Below are positions 46,911 through 56,975 of a stretch of 64,000 nucleotides of DNA, in pieces (the first letter of the stretch is position 1; the number at the start of each line of letters is the position of its first letter). Origin of the DNA: Erwinia persicina (GTDB lineage: Bacteria > Pseudomonadota > Gammaproteobacteria > Enterobacterales > Enterobacteriaceae); contig NZ_JACYMO010000004.1 of assembly GCF_014838825.1 (NCBI RefSeq), positions 1 to 64,000 of the forward strand, in the 5' to 3' direction. The translations under genes and the position numbers were made by a program. A model generated the notes under the pieces. The model worked only from the letters and a program-made list of their open reading frames with translations. It did no database searches and had not been told where the DNA came from.

Positions 46911-48326
46911 TCAGGCTGTACCACCCTGTGCGGTAGCGGCTTCATTTTCACGCTGCTGCTGCTTCGCTAAGGTGCGGGCAAGCAGAGAAGAATACAAGGG
47001 TTGCCCGCCGAGAAACTGGGCCAGCAGCGTCGCCCCCAGGCAGGTAATGATCATCGGCAGGATCAGCTGATAGTTGTCCGTCATCTCCAGCACCAGAACG
47101 ATACCGGTGAGCGGGGCCCGCACGGAGGCGGCAAACAGCGCGCCCATACCGGCGATGGCAAACGTCGCAGCCTGCAGATGATAGTCCGGCAGCCAGGCGG
47201 CCGCACAGAGGCCAAATGCCGTGCCCAGCAGCGTGCCCAGCGCCAGCATCGGGGCAAATATACCGCCAGGCGCGCCAGAACAGAAGCAGAGTAGCGTGGT
47301 CGCCAGCCGGACAATAAACAGAAACAGCAGCATGCCAATGGAGAAATTGCCCGCTGCCGCCAGCGGGATCAGGCTGGAACCGCCCCCAGCAGCCGCTGGT
47401 AACAGCAGGCCCAGCACTCCGCATCCGCCCCCCAGTAAGGCCCCCACCAGCAGTACCTTGCTTAAACGACCGCCGTGCAGACGCTGAAACAGATCCTGGA
47501 TACGGAAAATAAACTGATTAAACGCCACACCCACGACGCCAAATATCATCCCGAGCAGCAGATAGAGCCACAGCGTATTCACCGGCGCATCGGCGAGTCG
47601 ACCAATTTCAATAACTGCATTTTCCCCGTTAAAAATACGGAACACGATGCTCGACATAATCACGCCAACGAACACCGCCTTAATGGAAATCAGGCTGTAG
47701 CGGAACTGCAAACGCATCTCTTCTATAATAAACAGGATCCCGGCCAGCGGCGCGTTAAAGGCCGCCGACAGACCCGCCGCCGCACCGGTCGCCAGCAGGG
47801 AATGGCGGGCCTCGGTACTTTTCATGCGGAAGATATCGAGCAACATCCGCCCGATATTCCCCCCCAGCTGTACCGTTGGTCCCTCCCGCCCGAGCACCAT
47901 CCCGGCCCCCAGCGTGCCCATGCCGCCGATAAATTTCACCGGGATCACCCGCCACCAGCGCACCGGACGCAGCTCCTCCAGCGCACCTTCAATTTCAGGG
48001 ATACCCGACCCCGCCGCTTCGGGCGCAAAACGCCGTACCAGGTAATAGCCGCCTGCGGCCAGCAGGGCTGAGGCGAAAAAGGCCAGCACGATCATGACCA
48101 GCGGCTGACCTTCGAAGGCGAGCACTCCGCTGGTACGCAGGAAAATGATTCGATTTACTGCCTTTTCAAACGCCACCCCGACCAGACCGGTCAACGTGCC
48201 AACCATGCCCGCCATGACCAGAATGGTCAGTGGGGTTTTATCACGCCGCAGCAGCAGACGCAGAAAATCACCGCGACGCACAGGCACCACGTTGAGCTCA
48301 TCGGTAGAAGTCGATTGCTGATTCAT
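46911..48326 (-). CDS. clcA: H+/Cl- exchange transporter ClcA
   Basis: ClcA exchanges two chloride for one proton and supports extreme acid resistance. In the 471-residue inner-membrane CLC dimer subunit the selectivity motif GSGIP is at 106-110. The gating Glu148 lies in GREGPTVQ, and the internal proton Glu203 in FIIEEMRL. The C-terminal Tyr of [10 protein letters not shown] coordinates chloride. The gene is divergent from hemL and lies 95 bases upstream of erpA. Confidence 0.97.
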   Translation of the reverse strand: MNQQSTSTDELNVVPVRRGDFLRLLLRRDKTPLTILVMAGMVGTLTGLVGVAFEKAVNRIIFLRTSGVLAFEGQPLVMIVLAFFASALLAAGGYYLVRRFAPEAAGSGIPEIEGALEELRPVRWWRVIPVKFIGGMGTLGAGMVLGREGPTVQLGGNIGRMLLDIFRMKSTEARHSLLATGAAAGLSAAFNAPLAGILFIIEEMRLQFRYSLISIKAVFVGVIMSSIVFRIFNGENAVIEIGRLADAPVNTLWLYLLLGMIFGVVGVAFNQFIFRIQDLFQRLHGGRLSKVLLVGALLGGGCGVLGLLLPAAAGGGSSLIPLAAAGNFSIGMLLFLFIVRLATTLLCFCSGAPGGIFAPMLALGTLLGTAFGLCAAAWLPDYHLQAATFAIAGMGALFAASVRAPLTGIVLVLEMTDNYQLILPMIITCLGATLLAQFLGGQPLYSSLLARTLAKQQQRENEAATAQGGTA

Positions 48327-48495
48327 CGTTCGTTCATTTCAGGGTAAAGATGGGTCAATATATTACCTGTTCCAGTCATGAACACCCGCGCTTTAATTCT
48401 CTCTAATCGTGTCATAAACAGCATCAGCCTTTGGCTGCTCCGCCAAGTTCCCTTAGAATAGACGGGTTTTTCCATGAATGATCAGGAGCGGTTCC

Positions 48496-49776
48496 ATGAG
48501 TAAGTCTGAAAATCTGTACGCTCAGGCGCAGCAGTTAATTCCCGGTGGCGTGAATTCACCGGTACGTGCCTTTAACGGCGTTGGCGGCGTGCCGCTGTTT
48601 ATCGAACGTGCTGACGGAGCCCTGCTGTACGATGTGGACGGCAAAGCCTACATCGATTATGTCGGCTCCTGGGGCCCGATGGTGCTGGGCCATAATCATC
48701 CCGCCATCCGTCACGCGGTCATTGAAGCGGCCGAACGCGGCCTGAGCTTCGGTGCGCCGACCGAGATGGAAGTTAAAATGGCTGCGCTGGTGACCGAACT
48801 GGTCCCGACGATGGATACGGTCCGCATGGTCAACTCCGGTACCGAAGCCACCATGAGCGCCATCCGCCTTGCTCGCGGCTTCACCCATCGTGACAAAATT
48901 ATTAAGTTTGAAGGCTGCTACCACGGCCACGCTGACTGCCTGCTGGTCAAGGCGGGGTCAGGCGCACTGACGCTGGGCCAGCCAAACTCACCGGGCGTAC
49001 CGGCTGATTTTGCGAAGCACACCCTCACCTGCACCTATAACGATCTCACGACGGTACGCGCCGCCTTTGAGCAGTATCCGCAAGAGATCGCCTGTATCAT
49101 CGTGGAGCCGGTTGCGGGCAACATGAACTGCATCCCGCCGCTGCCATCGTTCCTGCCAGGCCTGCGTGCGCTGTGCGACGAGTTTGGTGCCCTGTTGATT
49201 ATCGATGAAGTCATGACCGGCTTCCGCGTGGCGCTCGCTGGCGCTCAGGCTCACTATGGCGTTAAGCCCGATCTGACCTGCCTCGGTAAAATCATCGGCG
49301 GCGGGATGCCGGTCGGTGCCTTTGGTGGCCGCCGCGAAGTGATGGACGCGCTCTCTCCTACCGGGCCGGTCTATCAGGCCGGTACGCTGTCCGGCAATCC
49401 GATTGCGATGGCGGCCGGTTTTGCCTGTCTGACCGAAGTGGCCCGCCCGGGCACGCACGAGGCGCTGACGCGTCTGACCACGCAGCTGGCCGACGGCCTG
49501 CTGGCAGCGGCAAAAGCGGAAAAAATTCCCTTCGTGGTTAACCATGTTGGCGGCATGTTCGGGCTGTTCTTTACCGATGCGGAAAGCGTCACCTGCTATG
49601 CGGATGTGACGAAGTGCGACGTGGAGCGCTTCAAGCGTTTCTTCCATCTGATGCTGGCAGAAGGCGTCTATCTGGCACCCTCGGCCTTTGAAGCGGGCTT
49701 TATGTCACTGGCACACAGCCCGGAAGATATTCAGCGCACGATTGATGCCGCACGCCGCAGCTTTGCAAAGCTGTAA
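48496..49776 (+). CDS. hemL: Glutamate-1-semialdehyde 2,1-aminomutase HemL
   Basis: HemL makes 5-aminolevulinate for haem from glutamate semialdehyde, using PLP. From the ATG at 48496 (AGGAG upstream) the protein has 426 residues, the E. coli length; six codons of in-frame sequence upstream are not needed. The Schiff-base Lys265 is in [13 protein letters not shown], and the N terminus has [13 protein letters not shown]. It lies between clcA and the convergent fhu operon. Confidence 0.98.
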   Translation: MSKSENLYAQAQQLIPGGVNSPVRAFNGVGGVPLFIERADGALLYDVDGKAYIDYVGSWGPMVLGHNHPAIRHAVIEAAERGLSFGAPTEMEVKMAALVTELVPTMDTVRMVNSGTEATMSAIRLARGFTHRDKIIKFEGCYHGHADCLLVKAGSGALTLGQPNSPGVPADFAKHTLTCTYNDLTTVRAAFEQYPQEIACIIVEPVAGNMNCIPPLPSFLPGLRALCDEFGALLIIDEVMTGFRVALAGAQAHYGVKPDLTCLGKIIGGGMPVGAFGGRREVMDALSPTGPVYQAGTLSGNPIAMAAGFACLTEVARPGTHEALTRLTTQLADGLLAAAKAEKIPFVVNHVGGMFGLFFTDAESVTCYADVTKCDVERFKRFFHLMLAEGVYLAPSAFEAGFMSLAHSPEDIQRTIDAARRSFAKL

Positions 49777-49835
49777 AGCGGAATAACGGCCGGGCAAAAA
49801 TGTTGCCCGGCCCGGCCTTGCCGCCATGCGCCAGC

Positions 49836-49866
49836 AGGGCCGACCCTTTCCGGTCGGCCCTTTTTT
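49836..49866 (+). terminator. Terminator after hemL
   Basis: AGGGCCGACC at 49836-49845 pairs with GGTCGGCCCT at 49852-49861 and is followed by TTTTT on the plus strand. It touches the end of convergent fhuB; the T-run serves hemL only. Confidence 0.88.
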
Positions 49867-51844
49867 ACACCTTGCGTAGCAGATAGATAAAGTACGGCGC
49901 ACCGATAAAGGTCGCCAGCAGCCCTGCCGGGATCTGATCCGGGAAAGCCAGCATCCTTCCACACCAGTCTGCCGCCACCATCACACCGCCCCCCAGCAGC
50001 GCAGCCATCACCTGCTGCGGGAACGCCCGGCGGAAGCCAAGCATTCGCGCAATATGCGGTGCCATCAACCCGACAAAGCTCAGTGGGCCGATAGTCAGCG
50101 TTGCGGCCGCAGTCAGCACGGCGGCCAGCAGCAGCAGCGTCAGTCGCGAGGGCGTCAGCGCGATCCCCACCGCCCGGGCGGTCGCCCCTCCCAGCGGCAG
50201 TATGGTCAGCCAGCGGCGACACAGCGGTACCAGCGCCAGCAGAACCCCCATGATGATCAGCGTGCGCTTCGCCTGCAGGACATCAATGTTATAGGTCGAC
50301 CCGGAAATCCACGTCAGCAGGTTCGCCATACGCGGATCGCCGCTGGCCAGCAGCAGCATCATTAGCGTAGTAAAGGCGGTACTCAGAGCCATCCCTGCCA
50401 GCAGCATCCGCTCTGGTGAGAAACCGCCGCGCCCGGCGGCCACCGAGATCACCAGCAGCGTCAGTGCGGCACCCAGACTGCCCGCCGGCAGCAGCCAGCC
50501 AAAGGCATCGCCCGGCACGATAAACAGCATCACCACCACGCCAAACGCCGCGCCGGAGCTGATCCCCAGCACTTCGGGGCTGGCCATCGGATTACCGGTC
50601 AGCCGCTGTACAACACAGCCTGCGACGCCCAGCATCATTCCGGTCGCCATCGCCGCCACCATCCGCGGCCAGCGCCACGGTAACAGCTGTTGCCACAGTT
50701 CACCGCTGGCCCACACCCAGCCGTGTGCATCGCGGCCAAAGCTTAACGCCACCGCCATCAGCAGCAGCAGGACGCCGCCACCGATCGCCGCCCACCACAG
50801 CAGGTTTTGCCGCTCGGAAGGCACCCGATCCCCCTGGTCCATCGCCGGTGGAACAGAGCCGGTGCGCAGGCGTGGCAGCAGCCACAGCAGCAGCGGCGCA
50901 CCGATGACGGCGGTCACCGTCCCGGTGGAGATCTCGCCCATATGGGGGGTCAGCCACAGCACTATCTGATCGGCCAGCCACAGCAGCAACGCCCCGATGA
51001 CCGGAGCCAGTATCAGACGGCTGATCAACCGACGGAAGCCCAGCATCTTCGCCAGCAGCGGCGAAAACAGGCCGATAAAGCCGATAATGCCGACTGCATT
51101 GACCAGCGAAGCACTGATTAAAATCGCCAGGCCCAGCACGCCGATGCGCGCCAGCGAAAGAGCCAGCCCCAGATTTTTTGCCACGCCATCGTCCAGCCCC
51201 ATCAGGGTCATCGGGCGCAGCAGGAGCAGGGTCAGCAACAGTCCGCCGAGCAGACGCGGCCAGAGGAACGCCACGTTACTCCAGTCCATCTGATTCAGCG
51301 AGCCGCTGCTCCACAGAAACATATTCTGTAGCTGATCGTGATTGAAGATGGCAAAGATCTGGTTCGCCGCGCCGCAGTACAGCGACACTACCAGCCCCGC
51401 CAGAATCAGCGTGACCGGCGACATGCGTTTACCCCAGGCAACGCCAAAGACCACGATCCCCACCAGCACCGCTCCCGTCATGGCTGCCAGTTGCTGCGTA
51501 ACCATTCCACCCGTGACGCCCCACAGCGTAACCACGGTCAGCCCCAGCTGGGCCCCGCTGGCCACGCCCAGGGTCGCCGGTTCAGCCAGCGGATTGCGCA
51601 GCACCTGTTGAAACAGCAGGCCGACCAGCCCCAGTCCCGCCCCTGCCAGCAGTGACAGCGTCAGGCGCGGCATCAGGCTGTAGTGAAACACCATCTGTTC
51701 AATACGGTTGTTATCCGGGGTCAGGAGCGCCGTCAGCCAGAGCTGATGCGGCAGGCGCTGCTGCAGATTGACCAGCGTCAGGGCCAGTGCCGCGGCAAAC
51801 AGCGCGGCGGGCAGCAGGAGCGGCAAACGAGAATGACGCATCAT
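49865..51844 (-). CDS. fhuB: Ferric hydroxamate ABC transporter permease FhuB
   Basis: FhuB is the inner-membrane channel for ferrichrome-type siderophores. The 659-residue protein is a fusion of two FecCD-type permease halves (about 1-330 and 340-659), each with about ten membrane segments. Each half carries the GFIGLFSPLLAKMLGF / GLMAPHIARMLGF coupling loop for FhuC. It overlaps fhuD by 4 bases and is the last gene of fhuACDB. Confidence 0.97.
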   Translation of the reverse strand: MMRHSRLPLLLPAALFAAALALTLVNLQQRLPHQLWLTALLTPDNNRIEQMVFHYSLMPRLTLSLLAGAGLGLVGLLFQQVLRNPLAEPATLGVASGAQLGLTVVTLWGVTGGMVTQQLAAMTGAVLVGIVVFGVAWGKRMSPVTLILAGLVVSLYCGAANQIFAIFNHDQLQNMFLWSSGSLNQMDWSNVAFLWPRLLGGLLLTLLLLRPMTLMGLDDGVAKNLGLALSLARIGVLGLAILISASLVNAVGIIGFIGLFSPLLAKMLGFRRLISRLILAPVIGALLLWLADQIVLWLTPHMGEISTGTVTAVIGAPLLLWLLPRLRTGSVPPAMDQGDRVPSERQNLLWWAAIGGGVLLLLMAVALSFGRDAHGWVWASGELWQQLLPWRWPRMVAAMATGMMLGVAGCVVQRLTGNPMASPEVLGISSGAAFGVVVMLFIVPGDAFGWLLPAGSLGAALTLLVISVAAGRGGFSPERMLLAGMALSTAFTTLMMLLLASGDPRMANLLTWISGSTYNIDVLQAKRTLIIMGVLLALVPLCRRWLTILPLGGATARAVGIALTPSRLTLLLLAAVLTAAATLTIGPLSFVGLMAPHIARMLGFRRAFPQQVMAALLGGGVMVAADWCGRMLAFPDQIPAGLLATFIGAPYFIYLLRKV

Positions 51845-52725
51845 TTCACCTCCAGTGCATGGTCAAGGCTGGCGATCAGCTGCATGGCTGACAGTGTGGC
51901 ACCGTAGAACCACACGCGGGGCATCGCTTTAAAGCGGCCGCTACGGACAAACGGCAGGGATTGCCAGAGCGCCGTCGACGTCACCTGGTCAACAATCGCC
52001 TGATTATCGTGCTCAAAGCCGATGGCATCGACATCACCCAAATCCGCCAGCCTTTCAATACCCACGATCACACTCCCCCAGAAGCTACTTTCTGCTTTCC
52101 AGGCATTTTCAAGCCCCAGATTATCCAGCACTTCCTGGAACAGCCCGTTGGCGGTGAAAACAATCACATGGCGCGGGTCAACAATGGACAGCAGCAGCAG
52201 CGGGCGCGGCGGACGATGGGCCAGTTTATTTTTCAGACCGGCCATCTGACCATCCAGATCGGCCAGGTGCGCCACCGCCTGGGGAACCCGGCCGATGTGC
52301 TTCGCCAGTACCATCAGCGAATGACGCGCGCTGGTCAGCGGCTTGCCCGTTCCCCCCTCGTTAAAGGTGAAGCCCAGACCCGGTGCTATACGCATAAAGC
52401 GTGACGGATCCGGACCATACCCCTGGGAATAGAGGATCAACGTCGGTTTCATCTGGGTAATCAGTTCAAGATTGGGTTCGGTACGCAGCCCGACATCCAC
52501 CACCGATGCGGGCAGAACAGGCTCGCCCACCCACTGCCGATAACCAGTCAGTTCGGCGGCCCCTGCAGGGATCACGCCAAGGGCCATCAGCAGCTCAAGC
52601 GGCAGCCACTCCAGCGCAATAATGCGCTGTTCGCCCAAGGCCTGAGCCCTGAGAGGAAACTGGGCCAGCAGCGGGGAAAAGGCCAGTGCCGTCAGCAGAC
52701 GGCGACGCACAATATCCGGCATCAC
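51841..52725 (-). CDS. fhuD: Ferric hydroxamate-binding periplasmic protein FhuD
   Basis: FhuD passes hydroxamate siderophores from FhuA to FhuBC. The 294-residue protein has an N-terminal export signal with three consecutive arginines before a hydrophobic stretch (RRRLLTALAFSPLL). This resembles the twin-arginine type of signal reported for E. coli FhuD and ends near ALG. The binding-protein domain begins IIALEWLPLELLMALGV. It lies 12 bases after fhuC. Confidence 0.95.
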   Translation of the reverse strand: MMPDIVRRRLLTALAFSPLLAQFPLRAQALGEQRIIALEWLPLELLMALGVIPAGAAELTGYRQWVGEPVLPASVVDVGLRTEPNLELITQMKPTLILYSQGYGPDPSRFMRIAPGLGFTFNEGGTGKPLTSARHSLMVLAKHIGRVPQAVAHLADLDGQMAGLKNKLAHRPPRPLLLLSIVDPRHVIVFTANGLFQEVLDNLGLENAWKAESSFWGSVIVGIERLADLGDVDAIGFEHDNQAIVDQVTSTALWQSLPFVRSGRFKAMPRVWFYGATLSAMQLIASLDHALEVK

Positions 52726-52737
52726 AACATCCCATAT

Positions 52738-53529
52738 TTAATAAACAAAACTCACCGGCGCGCCACCCTGCGGGTGCGGCAAAATCCCCATCGGAATACC
52801 ATAAATCTGTTCCAGCACGCTCCCGGTCATGATCGCCTCAGGCCCTCCCTGGGCAATCATTTCGCCGCCGCGCAGCGCGACCAGATGGTCGCAGTAGCGC
52901 GCCGCCATATTGATATCGTGCAGCACCGCAATCACCGTCAGGCCGCGTTCACGGCTCAGACGCTGGATCAGCGCCAGCACGTCTACCTGATGGGCGATAT
53001 CCAGCGCGGAGGTGGGTTCATCAAGCAGCAGGCAGCGGCTGTTTTGTGCCACCAGCATGGCGATCCACGCACGCTGACGTTCTCCCCCGGACAGGCTATC
53101 CACCAGACGTTGTGCAAAAGGTTTCAGCCCGACCAGGGCGATAGCCTCTTCGACCCGCTCCCGATCGTCCACGCCGAAACGGCCCAGCGCCCCGTGCCAG
53201 GGATAGCGCCCCACCGCCACCAGCTCACGTACCGTCATGCCTTCCGCCGCAGGCAGCTGTTGGGGCAGATAGGCGACTTCCCGCGCAAACGCCTTGCTCT
53301 GCCAGCTGGCCACGGGCCGATCGTTGAGTAAGACCTGCCCTGCCGATGCCGCATGATGGCGACCCAGCATTTTCAGCAGGGTCGATTTTCCGGAACCATT
53401 ATGGCCGATCAGGCCACAGACTTTCCCGGCGGGGAAAGCCAGCGACAGCGGCTGTAACAGGGTACGGCCTGGCACGCTAAAGCTGACACGGTCCAGGGTG
53501 AAGGTCGTTTCGGTGGAGTGCTGTTGCAT
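52738..53529 (-). CDS. fhuC: Ferric hydroxamate ABC transporter ATP-binding protein FhuC
   Basis: FhuC is the ATPase of the FhuBC importer. I choose the ATG at 53529 (MQQHSTETTF), giving 263 residues, close to E. coli (265); an ATG at 53577 adds 16 residues not typical of the family. Walker A GHNGSGKST is at 42-50, the signature LSGGERQRAW at about 145, Walker B LLLDEPTSALD follows, and the switch histidine is in VLHDINMA. It begins 48 bases after fhuA. Confidence 0.96.
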   Translation of the reverse strand: MQQHSTETTFTLDRVSFSVPGRTLLQPLSLAFPAGKVCGLIGHNGSGKSTLLKMLGRHHAASAGQVLLNDRPVASWQSKAFAREVAYLPQQLPAAEGMTVRELVAVGRYPWHGALGRFGVDDRERVEEAIALVGLKPFAQRLVDSLSGGERQRAWIAMLVAQNSRCLLLDEPTSALDIAHQVDVLALIQRLSRERGLTVIAVLHDINMAARYCDHLVALRGGEMIAQGGPEAIMTGSVLEQIYGIPMGILPHPQGGAPVSFVY

Positions 53530-53577
53530 GGTGATCTTCTGATTGGCGGGCGCGGCGGACCGCGCCCGGTTAGACAT

Positions 53578-55788
53578 TTAGAAACGGAAGGTCGCCGTAG
53601 CGACAATCTGGCGCTCCGCGCCCCAATAGCAGGCATGCTCACGGTAGCAGCTGGCAACATAATTACGGTCAAACAGGTTATTCACATTGATGCCGATGGA
53701 AGAACCTGGCAGGCCGAACCGCCCCAGATCATATTTCACTGCAGCATCAACCAGCGTATAGCCTGCGACGTCAAAGTTTTGGTCCTGCTTGTCGCCGTTG
53801 CTGTCCTGATGGCGATACAACCCCTTGCTTTCACCCACATAGCGCAGCCCGCTCCCCAGCGTCAGGCCGGAGAGTGCCGTCTCATTGAAGGTGTAATCAC
53901 CCCACAGGGACGCCATATGCTTAGGCACCTGCACCGGCGTTTTGCCGCGCAGATAGTTGTCTTCGGTGTATTCCGCATCGGTATAGCTGTAGGACGCCGT
54001 GATGTTGATGTTGGCATTCACCGCAGCTTTAGCTTCAAACTCGAATCCACGTGAGCGAATTTCCCCGCCCTGCACGCTGAACAGCGGTGCCGCCGGGTCA
54101 CCCATCAGGTTATTGTTTTTGGTCAACTGGTAAATCGCCCCGGTCAGCACGATCGGGCGATCTTTCGGCACATATTTCACGCCGGCTTCATACTGTTTGG
54201 CGCGCGAGGGCGTAAAGGTCTCTCCACCCAGAGTGGTGCCGCTGTTAGGTATAAACGACTCACTGTAGCTGAAATAAGGGGCGATACCGTTATCGAAGAC
54301 ATAGTTCACCCCACCGCGCCAGGTAAAGGCCTGATCGTGGGTTTTATTCTCACTGACGTTGCGATCGAATGCTGACATGGTCAGATAGTCATAGCGCCCG
54401 CCCAGGGTTAACACCCAGCGGTCCCACTCCATCTGATCCTGCGCGTAAAGACCGGTCTGTTCCTGTTTGTTCAGGTACTGATACGGGTTATACAACACGG
54501 TTGGCTGATCGTTGCCGTACACCGGATTCAAGGCATCCAGCGGCGCGGCTGCGCCAAAAATAGCATCGATATCGTTGCGTGAACGCTGATAATCCACACC
54601 CATCAGCAGCGTGTGATCCACCTGCCCCGTAGCAAACGTAGCCTGCGCCTGAGTATCGACGGCGAACTGATTCAGCTTTTCCTGAGAATGCGCATAGCCA
54701 CGATCGATGGTGTTATTGGCGGTATTCAGGCCGTTGCCATAAATGCTCAGGTAGTTGGTGCGCATCTGGGCGTAACGCAGGTTCTGACGCACGGTCCAGG
54801 TATCATTAAAGGCATGGTCAAAACTGTAGCCGACCATTTTGGTGTTTCGCGAAATCTTGTTGCTGTCTTCGCCTTCATCAAAGTCCGTTGGCAGCTTGTG
54901 CTGATTGCCGTTGGCGTCGGTAATCGGTACGACCGTGCCTTCACGCGGCAACCATCCGTAATAGCCGGTTTCCGGTTCATTCTGGAAGTAGCTGAGGAAG
55001 GTAAAGTTCGTGTTCTCATCGGGCTGCCAGCTGAAAGAAGGGGCAACGGTATAACGCTTCTCTTTATTCATCTGCTGCTGCGCATCGGCACTGCGGGCCA
55101 GGCCTGTCAGGCGATAAGAGAATTCGTCGTTATCATCCAGGGCACCGCCAAAGTCAAATCCCGTGGAAAACAGGTTGTCGGTGCCCATCTGGAACTGAAC
55201 TTCACGTAAAGATTCTGTGGTCGGGCGCTTACTCACCATGGACACGATGCCGCCGGGATTACTTTTCCCATACAGCACGGATGTCGGGCCGCGCATCAGT
55301 TCAACGCGCTCCAGGAAATAGGGGTCAACGGCAAACTCTGAGTAATTGTCACCCTGTAGTTTCAGCCCATTGAGATACTGATTGGTATTTGTCTCACTAA
55401 AACCGCGGATGGATAAGGCATCAATCACGTTCGACGCACCGCGGTTACCCACCATCACCCCGGTGGTATAACCCAGCGCTTCCTTTACCGATAAAGGCTG
55501 ATGCGTCTGCATTTCCTGACTGGTAATGACTGACACTGACTGCGGATTTTTCTCGATCGGCGTGTCGGTCTTGGTGCCAGTGGCGCTGTGTTTTGCCGCA
55601 ATCGTCGGGGACGGGCCCCAGGCACTTTCCTGCGGTTCGCTGCCGGCGGTGGCCGTCACATTGAGGGTCTGTTCGGCGGCAGCAAAGGCGGTACCGCTGG
55701 TAAGAGACAGGGCGACAAACACCGCCAGCTGTCGTTTTGCTGTTTTCGCGTGGTTAAAATCAGTGGATAAATCGCGCAGATTGGCCAT
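53578..55788 (-). CDS. fhuA: TonB-dependent ferrichrome receptor FhuA
   Basis: FhuA is the outer-membrane ferrichrome gate. The 736-residue protein has a signal peptide ending near AFA-AAE (about 37) and a TonB box-like TLNVTA soon after. The plug domain follows (SVKEALGYTTGV to about 190), then the 22-strand barrel ending GAERQIVATATFRF. The C-terminal cysteine pair (SCYREHACYWG) is conserved. The loop equivalent to E. coli L4 is shorter and lacks its two cysteines; no other cysteine exists in the protein. The siderophore specificity is inferred from fhuCDB linkage. Confidence 0.94.
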   Translation of the reverse strand: MANLRDLSTDFNHAKTAKRQLAVFVALSLTSGTAFAAAEQTLNVTATAGSEPQESAWGPSPTIAAKHSATGTKTDTPIEKNPQSVSVITSQEMQTHQPLSVKEALGYTTGVMVGNRGASNVIDALSIRGFSETNTNQYLNGLKLQGDNYSEFAVDPYFLERVELMRGPTSVLYGKSNPGGIVSMVSKRPTTESLREVQFQMGTDNLFSTGFDFGGALDDNDEFSYRLTGLARSADAQQQMNKEKRYTVAPSFSWQPDENTNFTFLSYFQNEPETGYYGWLPREGTVVPITDANGNQHKLPTDFDEGEDSNKISRNTKMVGYSFDHAFNDTWTVRQNLRYAQMRTNYLSIYGNGLNTANNTIDRGYAHSQEKLNQFAVDTQAQATFATGQVDHTLLMGVDYQRSRNDIDAIFGAAAPLDALNPVYGNDQPTVLYNPYQYLNKQEQTGLYAQDQMEWDRWVLTLGGRYDYLTMSAFDRNVSENKTHDQAFTWRGGVNYVFDNGIAPYFSYSESFIPNSGTTLGGETFTPSRAKQYEAGVKYVPKDRPIVLTGAIYQLTKNNNLMGDPAAPLFSVQGGEIRSRGFEFEAKAAVNANINITASYSYTDAEYTEDNYLRGKTPVQVPKHMASLWGDYTFNETALSGLTLGSGLRYVGESKGLYRHQDSNGDKQDQNFDVAGYTLVDAAVKYDLGRFGLPGSSIGINVNNLFDRNYVASCYREHACYWGAERQIVATATFRF

Positions 55789-55831
55789 TTAGCATTTCTC
55801 TGAAAAAAGATTGTTGAATGTGAAACGAAAC

Positions 55832-55850
55832 GATAATTATTATTATAACG
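55832..55850 (-). promoter_or_regulatory. Fur box upstream of fhuACDB
   Basis: The 19 bases GATAATTATTATTATAACG match the Fur consensus GATAATGATAATCATTATC at 13 positions by my count. They lie 44 bases before the fhuA ATG. Iron-dependent repression of fhuACDB is inferred from this site and from the known Fur control of the operon. Confidence 0.75.
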
Positions 55851-55963
55851 GCCGGATAATATGCGAAACAAAGCCTGCTCTGCAAGGAAAAATGCCCCGC
55901 ACAACTGGCTACACAACCCGCACGGGCATTGGCCTGGTCGCTAAAATACGCGTAATTTTTGAC

Positions 55964-55988
55964 TGCCGGGAAACGTCATTTCCCGGCA
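55964..55988. terminator. Hairpin between the acid phosphatase and fhuA
   Basis: TGCCGGGAAA at 55964-55973 pairs with TTTCCCGGCA at 55979-55988 across a 5-base loop. On the minus strand it follows the phosphatase stop by 34 bases and is followed by GTCAAAAATT. On the plus strand it is followed by AAAAAAG. It is a strong hairpin without a proper T-run. Confidence 0.5.
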
Positions 55989-56022
55989 AAAAAGAGGATG
56001 GATTTTGGTCTGGCAGAAAAAA

Positions 56023-56751
56023 TTAGCGATTAAGCTCCTGTTTTACTTCTTTTAATGCCGTCATAAAGGCAGGCAGGGTTTGCAGGCGTGCAAACTCTAC
56101 GGCTCCGACATAGCGTCCCGCATTGACATCACTCTGCCAGTGCGCACCACAGATGACCCGGCTCTGACCAAACTCCCAGGCTCGCTTTGCCAGTTCCTGT
56201 GCACGTTCCGGCTTCGCCTCTGCCAGCACCAGTCCCAGCAGTGTTCCGTAGCTGGTGTGGCCGGAGGGGTATGAGCCGTTTTTACGCAGCGCCGCCTCGT
56301 CACCGGGCTGGCAGGTATGGTGACCGAAAACGACAAAAGGTCGTGTGCGCATATAATATTCTTTCGCGCCGTCAGGCGCGTAGGTCCCCCCCATCAGCAG
56401 CAGGTTCTTTAGCATTGTCCAGGTGGCGGGAGTCTGCGCCTCACTCAGCGTGATGCCCAGCGCGGGGGAAAAGGTTTTGGCGATACTGGCCGCGTCCAGC
56501 CGCGCATCCTCCGTTGCCTGCTGCCATCGCGGCGTTCCTTTCATCGCATATCCCGCCTGGTAGGCCGCTTTATCAAGCGCAAAGGCGGGATCATTTTTGG
56601 CCGGCGGCGGCGGCAGATAATACTGGCTGTTTACCGCACCGGCGGCAGAATGAAACGGTGTGAACCCGTCGACAGTTTTGGCCTGAGCCGGGGTGTTAGC
56701 CAGCAGTACGCCACCGAACAGGAGGCTGGAGAACAGAATGGTGTGTTTCAT
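56023..56751 (-). CDS. phoC: Class A non-specific acid phosphatase (PhoC/PhoN type)
   Basis: A secreted periplasmic phosphatase of the vanadium-haloperoxidase/PAP2-like superfamily that releases phosphate from many organic phosphomonoesters. The 242-residue protein has a signal peptide (about 1-24, ending AQA-KTV). The complete active-site signature is present: Lys130...Arg137-Pro138, PSGH at 162-165, and Ser197-Arg198...His204...Asp208. The symbol phoC is by family; phoN would be equally possible. The gene is absent from the fhuA-mrcB interval of E. coli, and the 180 bases upstream are AT-rich compared with neighbours, which suggests acquisition. Confidence 0.92.
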   Translation of the reverse strand: MKHTILFSSLLFGGVLLANTPAQAKTVDGFTPFHSAAGAVNSQYYLPPPPAKNDPAFALDKAAYQAGYAMKGTPRWQQATEDARLDAASIAKTFSPALGITLSEAQTPATWTMLKNLLLMGGTYAPDGAKEYYMRTRPFVVFGHHTCQPGDEAALRKNGSYPSGHTSYGTLLGLVLAEAKPERAQELAKRAWEFGQSRVICGAHWQSDVNAGRYVGAVEFARLQTLPAFMTALKEVKQELNR

Positions 56752-56933
56752 TTTTAAGATCCTTTTAAAGTAATCAGCGCCCTTATCCTTGCTGAGAGCC
56801 GCCGGTAAAAAAGAGAGCCGGATCTTATTTTATGGTGCCATCTGGCATTTTATGGAAATTTAGCATGTAAAATCAAAAGCTTTAACGCGTGAACTTTAAC
56901 TGTAATAGTTAATAAATCCCCATGATTCAGACG

Positions 56934-56965
56934 AAAAAAAAGCCGGTTTCCCGGCTTTTTCATTC
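56934..56965 (-). terminator. Terminator after mrcB
   Basis: AAAAGCCGG pairs with CCGGCTTTT across TTT, followed on the minus strand by TTTTTCG. It lies just after the mrcB stop and separates it from the phosphatase gene. The region 56,752-56,930 is AT-rich and probably holds the phosphatase promoter; I could not identify it firmly. Confidence 0.88.
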
Positions 56966-56975
56966 AGCACTGCCC

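Noticed and set aside
56752-56935. PhoB box upstream of the acid phosphatase
   Set aside because: I looked for CTGTCAT-type direct repeats in the AT-rich region and found only poor matches such as CTGTAAT near 56,900.
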